Shown here: one piece after another, positions 7,467 through 12,320 of the stretch | How the letters are laid out: every line of letters begins with the position of its first letter | How positions within the stretch are numbered: the first letter of the stretch is position 1 | From: an uncultured Megamonas sp. | GTDB lineage: Bacteria; Bacillota; Negativicutes; Selenomonadales; Selenomonadaceae | Length of the DNA: 13,929 bases | NCBI GenBank assembly: GCA_900554895.1 | Contig: USIX01000053.1 | Location: 1-13,929 of the forward strand | Direction: 5' to 3' | Notes under the pieces: generated by a model | The model's database searches: none | Seen by the model: the letters and a program-made list of their open reading frames with translations, nothing else | Told to the model about the DNA's origin: nothing | Program-made: the position numbers and the translations under genes

Positions 7467-7858
7467 CAGGCGCGGGATAAATTAATTATCCCTACACCTG
7501 CCTTTCCTTGCGGTGCTACATCATCTGCGGCAAAATCCTCAAAACCGAGTTTGCTTTCCAAATCCTGTATAAGCTCATCGTAGAGTTTGTATTTTTGCAG
7601 ATAGATATCTTCCGTCCTTTTACCGTCCGTCATAACGGTGGTATCACTTCCCACCATATCCAAAGCACACTCACGGCAGGCAAGCAATGCACCGAGCCGC
7701 TTTACTCGGTTTGACGGCGGGAAGCGGATTTCATCAATGACCAAATTAAAAGAGTATGCCTTATCAGTTAAATAAGAGTTGGCATACTCTATATGTTTAT
7801 CCAAAGGATTTAAAATATTGTCCGTGATATCGTCAATGGTGATAAAAGTTAAACTCAT
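7466..7858 (-). CDS. Head-tail connector (adaptor) protein
   Basis: 130 residues, ATG 7858, four bases after the previous stop, with GGGGTAG just upstream. The middle is helical (NRVKRLGALLACRECALDM) and is followed by a long amphipathic helix (EDIYLQKYKLYDELIQDLESKL), the helical-bundle pattern of gp6/gp15-type adaptor proteins that stack below the portal. The C-terminal ~25 residues are Gly/Ala-rich and probably flexible. It sits among capsid and tail-completion genes. In most HK97-type phages the adaptor comes directly after the capsid gene, whereas here the gp10-like gene is in between. I recognise the type rather than a specific family. Confidence 0.65.
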   Translation of the reverse strand: MSLTFITIDDITDNILNPLDKHIEYANSYLTDKAYSFNLVIDEIRFPPSNRVKRLGALLACRECALDMVGSDTTVMTDGKRTEDIYLQKYKLYDELIQDLESKLGFEDFAADDVAPQGKAGVGIINLSRA

Positions 7859-7861
7859 ATT

Positions 7862-8317
7862 CTACCCCATTTCTTTAATTGCATTTGCGACTGCATTTTC
7901 AAAGCGGCTTATTATATTGCTTCGATGATGCTTTAGTGCGTTGTAAATAAACGGGTCTTCTTTCGTACCTGGATGATTTACTCTTCTGGCGAATTTTAGT
8001 TTATTGCCTTTGACAAAGCGGAGCGACTGTTTTAAAAGCGGCACGATAACGTGTCTGTCCGTTCCTGTATGCAGATAAACGGTTACCTCGCGCGTTGTAC
8101 CGACGACACCTTTAAAATACGTGCCGTAGCTTGCCGCCGTTTCGATACTTCTTTCCGCTTCGCCCGTTCTCGTTATAAAGCGGTGGTGCTCTCTGGCGTA
8201 TTCCTGCACATCACGCAGGGAAATATCCAAAGCTTCTTTAAGTTCAACTTGAACATTTTGAGAAAAGCTGTCCAGATTGCGCGTTACATCATCCAGACCT
8301 TTTATTTTTATATCCAT
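7862..8317 (-). CDS. HK97 gp10-like head-closure / tail-completion protein
   Basis: 151 residues from ATG 8317, two bases after the capsid stop. An upstream in-frame start at 8371 would overlap the capsid gene by 52 bp and is less likely. The N-terminus MDIKIKGLDDVTRNLDSFSQ is the typical gp10-like opening (a Gly-Leu-Asp strand and helix). It continues with EYAREHHRFITRTGEAERSI, where the family has its 'P..TG.L..SI' core, and strands ending in YLHTGTDRHVIVPL. The end (DPFIYNALKHHRSNIISRFENAV) matches the 'PF..PAL...' helix. In HK97-type phages these proteins help join head and tail. It is probably translationally coupled to the capsid gene. Confidence 0.82.
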   Translation of the reverse strand: MDIKIKGLDDVTRNLDSFSQNVQVELKEALDISLRDVQEYAREHHRFITRTGEAERSIETAASYGTYFKGVVGTTREVTVYLHTGTDRHVIVPLLKQSLRFVKGNKLKFARRVNHPGTKEDPFIYNALKHHRSNIISRFENAVANAIKEMG

Positions 8318-8319
8318 AA

Positions 8320-9417
8320 TCAGCCTATAAGACGGCAGGCAAGGCGTGGGTCCAAAATAGCCGTACCGCAAAGCATATCAATGGAAACAACATCTTTTTT
8401 GTGAGTGATATCATAATCCATAGTTACGCGCAGACCGAAGCCGTCATAATTCACAATAGAAGATTTTACTCCGCCTTCCGGCAGTTCCAAAGAACGGGTA
8501 ACGAGTGCAAAAGCATTTTTATGAAAAGCCAAATTCTGCTCGCCTGCACCCGCCAAAGTAACAGCGGCATTTGCTTTTGCCTGCATTTTAAGCCCCGGAT
8601 AGATGCTGACGGTGATATCGTTTTCACTGGCTTCTGCCGCTTGTGTGATTAAATACTGTGCCGTGTCGCCGTTTATCGTAATGATATCGCCCTTTACGAG
8701 ATTTCCGGTAAGCGTCGTATTAGTCAAAGTAATTGTCGTCGCTCCGATTTCCGCCTGTGTCTTTACTTTACAGCTACCCAGCGTTCCGCTTGTATGCGTC
8801 TTTATGTTTTGGTCCATAAATGTATCAAAGCCGAGAATTTTTCCCATGCTAGCATTGCGGAGAGCTTCCGTAGAACCGGATTTTTCCGCATTTAAAATCG
8901 GCGGCAATACTACATAATCGGCATAAGCTCCCGGACTTAAAACCATACGGCGGTTATTATTCGGCACGGCATTTTGATTTAATACCTTGCCGCAGTTGGC
9001 AATATCCTTTATATCGGCTGTAGCACTTCTTGCCACAAAATTATTTATACCGCTGTATAAATCGACAAGATACGTATCTATTTTCTGAGCGAAAGACTGC
9101 ATGGCAGGCGTGATGAACTGCCTGCTGAAGTCAGCAATGTCCAGAGTTTTCTCTTTTGCTGTTACGGCAAAGGATACATCAAGATGTTTATCCATTTTTA
9201 CAGACAGACTCTGTTCTTTTGCGTCCTGCACTTCAATTTCCTCAATAAATTCCTTAGCTTCAAATTCAGCCGGTTTTCGTATGGTGATAGTATCACCAAC
9301 CTTATTGAATTCACCGGAATAATCGCGGTGAACAAGACTTGCCATTACAGTATTATTGCGAAGTACCATTAATGCCTCTTTAGCGATAATGGACGGGGTT
9401 AAAATTTCATTTGCCAT
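8320..9417 (-). CDS. Major capsid protein, P22 coat protein family
   Basis: 365 residues, with ATG 9417 preceded by AAGGAG. The N-terminal region (SIIAKEALMVLRNNTVMASLVHRDY, EFNKVGDTITIRKP) and the following KHLDVSFAVTAKEKTLDIADFSRQFITPAMQSFAQKID segment are characteristic of P22 gp5-like HK97-fold coat proteins. Residues ~220-290 (KVKTQAEIGATTITLTNT, GDIITINGD, Ala-rich) are a beta-rich insertion where P22 has its I-domain. It is shorter here, since P22 gp5 has 430 residues. The C-terminal part (LVTRSLELPEGG, RVTMDYDITHKKDVVSIDMLCGTAILDPRLACRL) is the conserved P-domain end. It forms the icosahedral head on the scaffold encoded just upstream. Confidence 0.93.
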   Translation of the reverse strand: MANEILTPSIIAKEALMVLRNNTVMASLVHRDYSGEFNKVGDTITIRKPAEFEAKEFIEEIEVQDAKEQSLSVKMDKHLDVSFAVTAKEKTLDIADFSRQFITPAMQSFAQKIDTYLVDLYSGINNFVARSATADIKDIANCGKVLNQNAVPNNNRRMVLSPGAYADYVVLPPILNAEKSGSTEALRNASMGKILGFDTFMDQNIKTHTSGTLGSCKVKTQAEIGATTITLTNTTLTGNLVKGDIITINGDTAQYLITQAAEASENDITVSIYPGLKMQAKANAAVTLAGAGEQNLAFHKNAFALVTRSLELPEGGVKSSIVNYDGFGLRVTMDYDITHKKDVVSIDMLCGTAILDPRLACRLIG

Positions 9418-9422
9418 TTACA

Positions 9423-10067
9423 TCACTCCTTGTTTGAATTTCTGTATTGCATATATTCTTTGATATTCATGTCACTTAACTGCTGCACCGTCATTTTTGC
9501 TCCGCCTTCCGCACCGGCTTTTGAACCGGCACCGGGCTGAATATTATTTTTAACGGCGCTCGGATTTGCTTCAAGCCATGCCTTTACACCGTCGGCTATG
9601 GATATTTCCTTATTGTCCTTGCCCATAAAAACAAGGCTGTCGTCATCTTTTGCCGCCACACTGCCCGCCAAAACTTGTGCAAAGGTCTCCGGCATAATGG
9701 CATTTCCTTTTGTAAGTTCCGACATCAGTTGTGTGTTGATACTTGTTTTTATGCGTTTATCGCGTTCGGCTTTGGCTTTAGCTTCGCTTTCCTCAAATTT
9801 GGTTTTAAATTCATTGACTTGGCTGGCAAGTTCCGTTACCTGTTTTGCCAGTGCATTCGGGTCATTGCCTGTTTTTTTGATTATATTCAGGGTGGATACC
9901 ACTTTTTCCAGTTCATCAATGTTGTTCACTCCCAGCTTTTGCAGGATTTCGCCACTTTTATCAGTTTTTTTATTTTCGTCGATAATCCCCTGTAAGGAAG
10001 AAATCATTTCCTGTCCGTTTTCCACGCTGCCGAGTGCGCCGAAAATCTGCGCTAGTGTATATTTCAT
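9423..10067 (-). CDS. Capsid scaffold protein
   Basis: 214 residues, ATG 10067 with AAGGAG upstream. It is highly charged and mostly helical. Residues ~60-110 are a long coiled coil (LAKQVTELASQVNEFKTKFEESEAKAKAERDKRI). The C-terminal half has a low-complexity Gly/Ala linker (PGAGSKAGAEGGAK) and ends with a short helix (QLSDMNIKEYMQYRN) of the kind that docks scaffold on coat protein. Position directly before the coat gene is the classical scaffold place. No Ser protease motif is seen, so it is a plain scaffold of the minor-structural GP20 type rather than a protease-scaffold fusion. It leaves the head during maturation. Confidence 0.85.
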   Translation of the reverse strand: MKYTLAQIFGALGSVENGQEMISSLQGIIDENKKTDKSGEILQKLGVNNIDELEKVVSTLNIIKKTGNDPNALAKQVTELASQVNEFKTKFEESEAKAKAERDKRIKTSINTQLMSELTKGNAIMPETFAQVLAGSVAAKDDDSLVFMGKDNKEISIADGVKAWLEANPSAVKNNIQPGAGSKAGAEGGAKMTVQQLSDMNIKEYMQYRNSNKE

Positions 10068-10081
10068 TTACTTCACTCCTT

Positions 10082-10627
10082 TTATTCTGCGGCAATAACT
10101 CCAGCATTGCGCAGTGCCGCCAAAATAGCGTTTATTTTATCTTTTTCATCACCGCCTGCTGCGTCCGCGATAGCCGCCTGTTGTGTTAAACCGCTGTCGC
10201 CCGTATCGCCTTTATCACCTTTTGTTCCCTTGAGATTTTTAAAAGCGAATGCAAATGTACGCGCCTGTTCTGTTCCGCCAAGTGTTACAGTTACTTCCGG
10301 CGTACCTGTATTGGCGTCAACGGTAGCCGTGGCCGATGTAATGGTTGCCGCTGCTCCGTCTGTCCCAGGGTTGCCTGTATCGCCCTTATCTCCTTTTTCT
10401 CCCGGTGCGCCGTCTGTCGGTTTGTTAATGTAGGTGAGTTTGCCGTCTGCACCCAAAGATAAAATCTGTCCGTTTGTGCCTTCTGTAACAGGTTTATCAA
10501 GTTTAGTCGAAACTGTCGTATTGAGTTCAGTAATAGCACTGTCATTTGCCGCCACGCCTGCTTCAATATTGTTTACGCCTTCTGCTGTTAAAGTTTCTCC
10601 GGTAATCCAAGTTTTCTTTGTATACAT
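10082..10627 (-). CDS. Collagen-like head fibre / capsid decoration protein
   Basis: 181 residues from ATG 10627, preceded by AAAGGA. The N-terminal ~30 residues ([23 protein letters not shown]) are typical of fibre proteins that attach to a capsid, followed by a helix. Two collagen-like Gly-X-Y runs are visible: G73-G91 ([19 protein letters not shown]) and G134-G146 ([13 protein letters not shown]). They are separated by a beta-rich segment ([21 protein letters not shown]). The end ([27 protein letters not shown]) resembles the C-terminal domain of phi29-type head fibre proteins. It lies between the minor-head genes and the scaffold, so it probably decorates the head, where such fibres bind surfaces or glycans. 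The collagen runs should trimerise. Confidence 0.78.
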   Translation of the reverse strand: MYTKKTWITGETLTAEGVNNIEAGVAANDSAITELNTTVSTKLDKPVTEGTNGQILSLGADGKLTYINKPTDGAPGEKGDKGDTGNPGTDGAAATITSATATVDANTGTPEVTVTLGGTEQARTFAFAFKNLKGTKGDKGDTGDSGLTQQAAIADAAGGDEKDKINAILAALRNAGVIAAE

Positions 10628-10689
10628 GAAAATTCATCCTTTCAAAATAAAAAAATAATTAAATCCACAATAAAAAAACTTCAATCATT

Positions 10690-10708
10690 CTACATATCAT
10701 CACCTCCT
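10690..10708 (-). promoter_or_regulatory. Ideal ribosome binding site leading to a start-stop codon pair
   Basis: AGGAGGTGAT (10708-10699 on the minus strand) is an exact complement of the usual 16S 3' end. Seven bases after AGGAGG comes ATG immediately followed by TAG. In another frame, ATG ATA TGT begins a 13-codon reading frame. No real gene follows until the head-fibre start 60 bp on, which has its own site. It may be the remnant of a lost gene or a translational regulator. Confidence 0.5.
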
Positions 10709-10721
10709 AAAAAAATCGCAT

Positions 10722-10751
10722 AAAAAAACTGCCTACCAAAAAGTAAGCGGT
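10722..10751 (-). terminator. Intrinsic terminator after the DUF4406 gene
   Basis: On the minus strand, ACCGCUUAC (10751-10743) pairs with GUAGGCAGU (10736-10728), with one mismatch and one G-U. The loop is 6 nt, and seven U (10728-10722) follow. It begins one base after the stop codon. Confidence 0.75.
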
Positions 10752-11060
10752 TCATTCTTTTATTATTTTTATCCCGTATTGCTTAGCTATAAAATTTTCC
10801 ACGCGACAGCCGCGGTATTTCTGCCATTCGCCGATAAAATACGCACCGTCCGCCTTGCCCAGCTCCATAATGCTTCTGCCTAAATAATAAAGCGGTGCTT
10901 TAATATATTTCTTATCTGCATCCTCTTCAAAAATAGTGCTTAAAATTTCTATTTCTTCATCAGGATACTGTTTCCTGATGATTGAAACAGCCTGCGCTCT
11001 TTCAGCCTTAATCTGCGCTATGGATTTATTGCGCATAGGCTGAGATATAAAAATCTTCAT
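10752..11060 (-). CDS. DUF4406 / nucleoside 2-deoxyribosyltransferase-like protein
   Basis: 102 residues from ATG 11060, preceded by AGGAGG with ideal spacing. An apparent upstream extension merely reads through the terminator repeat. The protein begins MKIFISQPMRNKS, the nucleotide-binding 'ISQPM' strand-loop of the family. It continues with a basic helix (IKAERAQAVSIIRKQYP), PLYYLGRSIMELGKADGAYFIGEWQKYRGCRVE (the active-site-like segment with a conserved Glu), and ends AKQYGIKII. Relatives are common in phages and are thought to act on nucleosides or nucleotides, but most are uncharacterised. It is unusual in the middle of head genes. It sits directly after a terminator with no clear promoter, so its transcription must come from read-through or antitermination. 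The family is confident; the activity is only inferred. Confidence 0.85.
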   Translation of the reverse strand: MKIFISQPMRNKSIAQIKAERAQAVSIIRKQYPDEEIEILSTIFEEDADKKYIKAPLYYLGRSIMELGKADGAYFIGEWQKYRGCRVENFIAKQYGIKIIKE

Positions 11061-11066
11061 GTTTTC

Positions 11067-11112
11067 CCTCCTAAATGGGTATAAAAAAACCACCTGCATA
11101 ATCTGCAAGTGG
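11067..11112 (-). repeat. 46-bp direct repeat, copy 1 (terminator plus ribosome binding site)
   Basis: This is identical over 46 bp to 12031-12076. On the minus strand it holds a 9-bp stem (extended by four A-U pairs in this copy), a 5-nt GATTA loop and seven U, then a short linker and AGGAGG feeding the DUF4406 ATG. The two copies bracket the spare toxin cassette. Confidence 0.95.
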
Positions 11113-11116
11113 TTTT
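11083..11116 (-). terminator. Intrinsic terminator after the second immunity-like gene
   Basis: The stem is AAAACCACUUGCA / UGCAGGUGGUUUU (one G-U), with loop GAUUA and a U-run at 11089-11083. The ribosome binding site of the next gene starts about 10 bases after the U-run. Confidence 0.85.
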
Positions 11117-11117
11117 C

Positions 11118-11145
11118 GCGCCGGTCCCCGTAGAGATACCGGAGC
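11118..11145. repeat. GC-rich inverted repeat in an AT-rich setting
   Basis: GCGCCGGT (11118-11125) pairs with ACCGGAGC (11138-11145) at 7 of 8 positions around a 12-nt loop. A GGAGCTCC palindrome (11141-11148) overlaps its edge. It lies between the second immunity-like gene and the terminator and has no U-run of its own. Base composition is much more GC-rich than both neighbours. The function is unknown. Confidence 0.55.
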
Positions 11146-11168
11146 TCCTAAATAAGATTTTAATACAA

Positions 11169-11423
11169 CTAAAAATTGTATTCAATTAAATCTTTTTTTG
11201 ATATTATTTTTTGATTTACTAAATCTGTTAAGGATTTTCCATCAAAGAACGGCATAGTAACAGCTTCATCAATATTTTTAGCTATAGTATCATTATCTTC
11301 ACCGTACCACATTATAAATTTAGAATAAGACATCGGGTCAATACCGCATATCTTCCCTTTGTACTCAAAAGAAAAGACACTGAATGATTCTAAAATACTA
11401 TTTTTTATATCCGATATTTTCAT
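11169..11423 (-). CDS. Immunity-protein-like partner of the spare toxin cassette
   Basis: 84 residues, ATG 11423 overlapping the spare-cassette stop (ATGA), with a weak GAGGT upstream, so probably coupled. The sequence (FEYKGKICGIDPMSY, FIMWYGEDNDTIAKNIDEAVTMPFFDGKSLTDL) looks like the small acidic proteins often found right behind type-24-like polymorphic-toxin domains, which I take to be their immunity proteins. It is markedly AT-rich compared with the structural genes. It has no signal peptide or membrane segment and is expected to be cytosolic. If the adjacent toxin end is silent, this gene may still protect against relatives that deploy it. The pairing is inferred from position and family resemblance. 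Confidence 0.6.
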   Translation of the reverse strand: MKISDIKNSILESFSVFSFEYKGKICGIDPMSYSKFIMWYGEDNDTIAKNIDEAVTMPFFDGKSLTDLVNQKIISKKDLIEYNF

Positions 11424-12010
11424 AATATATCTTCAACCTCTTTTCTTTCATCATCAGTTAATTCTCTAATTGTTCTATTAACAAGTTTTCCTTCTTTATC
11501 ATAAATATAATCGTGAGCATGTTCGCCATGTTTTCCATAGGGATGATTTTTGGCGTTACCATGATTATTATTAGCTATTTGTTTATATTGACGACCTTTC
11601 TCATCATAAAAATTTCGTTCTATTCCACCTTTACTACTAATTCGTTCAGTTATAGCGTTAGGTTGAGCAAATAAAGTAATTTTACTTACTTTTATTATAT
11701 CATTTTTCAACTTAATATTTAAATCTTTCAGCCGTGTTTTTGCGTAATCAGTGGAATAATTTCTGGCATAATTACGCCAGTCGGCACCGTTTTGCCAGGC
11801 TTTTAAGCCGTCCAAGCCGAGAACTTTATACTGCTCTTGCTTTGATAGGGATTTGAGCCATTTGTCACCTGCTTCTCTAATGTTGTCTTTTGGCGTTTTG
11901 CCTTTGAGTTCGGATTTATAAACGGGGGCAAGATGACAAAGGCAATGCGGATGAACGGGCAGATTAGGTATTTTATCTTTCGGAAAAACACCTTTGTTTT
12001 TCTCGTTCCA
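11420..12010 (-). pseudogene. Spare (orphan) MuF C-terminal cassette with alternative toxin domain
   Basis: This open frame has no start: an in-frame TAA lies at 12011-12013, and the only ATG with a good ribosome binding site (12023) is out of frame by +1. The first ~105 codons repeat the MuF protein from the end of its core (G-[IV]-FPKDKIPNLPVHPHC) to DLNIK...IIK, about 92 of 101 residues identical by hand. The ending then changes completely: residues after IIK (SSKGGIERNFYDEKGRQ, NNHGNAKNHPYGKHGEHAHDY, RTIRELTDDERKE) resemble the polymorphic toxin type 24 domain, with a conserved HGEHAHDY motif. The immunity-like gene overlaps its stop. The reading frame is intact, as expected if it is kept as a recombination donor rather than decaying. 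The type-24 name is my recognition, not a search result. Confidence 0.75.
11689..11996 (-). repeat. MuF homology block, spare-cassette copy
   Basis: 308 bp aligning without gaps to 12651-12958 (constant offset 962), with 33 mismatches by hand count, about 89% identity. Similarity ends sharply at both sides. It codes for the shared linker between MuF core and toxin domain. Confidence 0.95.
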
Positions 12011-12030
12011 TTACGATTTCCATATTTTCT

Positions 12031-12076
12031 CCTCCTAAATGGGTATAAAAAAACCACCTGCATAATCTGCAAGTGG
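12031..12076 (-). repeat. 46-bp direct repeat, copy 2 (terminator plus ribosome binding site)
   Basis: Identical to 11067-11112. It starts one base after the stop of the Cys-rich gene and ends with AGGAGG, here followed by AGAAAAT and the ATG at 12023. Confidence 0.95.
12047..12076 (-). terminator. Intrinsic terminator after the MuF-toxin / Cys-rich gene pair
   Basis: The 9-bp stem is CCACUUGCA / UGCAGGUGG (one G-U), with loop GAUUA and seven U. It would end transcription directly after the active toxin pair and before the spare cassette. Confidence 0.85.
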
Positions 12077-12077
12077 C

Positions 12078-12320
12078 TTAATCTAAATGATTAGGGCAAT
12101 TCATACATATTTCTTCAAAATTTTTAACATTAATTAATTCTTTTTCTGCTGACCATCTAGGAGCCATATGTTCTGCTACCATTGCACAATCAAAACAGTC
12201 GCCTAATTCAATTATCTGATTATTTATTAAAGGACAACGCACATATTCATGATTTCCAAACTCATTTACAATTTCAAGACAGTTAGGATTTTCTTTTATA
12301 TCAATTATTTTTAGTGCCAT
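12078..12320 (-). CDS. Small Cys-rich protein, candidate immunity partner of the MuF toxin
   Basis: 80 residues from ATG 12320, nine bases after AAAGGAG and overlapping the MuF stop by 20 bp. A TTG three codons upstream is less likely. I do not recognise the family. Two CxxC pairs are visible, GDCFDCAMVAEH and EICMNCPNH, enough for one zinc site of the ribbon type. The first 30 residues look like a beta hairpin (LEIVNEFGNHEYVRCPLI). Tight overlap behind a polymorphic toxin end is the classic immunity-gene position, and the gene ends at the terminator, so it forms a unit with the toxin. A zinc-ribbon fold is unusual for an immunity protein, so an accessory phage protein is the main alternative. 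Confidence 0.55.
   Translation of the reverse strand: MALKIIDIKENPNCLEIVNEFGNHEYVRCPLINNQIIELGDCFDCAMVAEHMAPRWSAEKELINVKNFEEICMNCPNHLD

Noticed and set aside
8318..8371. Upstream start for the gp10-like protein
   Set aside because: It would overlap the capsid gene by 52 bp and add residues not matching the family; MDIKIKGLDD at 8317 is the normal opening.
10752..11108. Longer form of the DUF4406 protein beginning MQIMQVVFLYPFRRE
   Set aside because: The added 16 residues translate the terminator repeat; the ATG at 11060 has the ribosome binding site and the family N-terminus.
11083..11108. Possible promoter inside the 46-bp repeat (TTGCAG with TTTATA, 17-bp spacer)
   Set aside because: The -10 match is only 3 of 6 and it overlaps a clear terminator hairpin, so it cannot be supported.
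11047..11140. Small frame reading through the GC-rich hairpin and repeat into the DUF4406 start
   Set aside because: The frame is open across terminator sequence, has no start codon with a ribosome binding site, and is likely a by-product of the repeat.
11803..12072. 89-residue minus-strand frame starting MQIMQVVFLYPFRRR
   Set aside because: It is the repeat sequence plus an out-of-phase reading of the MuF homology block; the block's true frame is shown by its match to the active gene.
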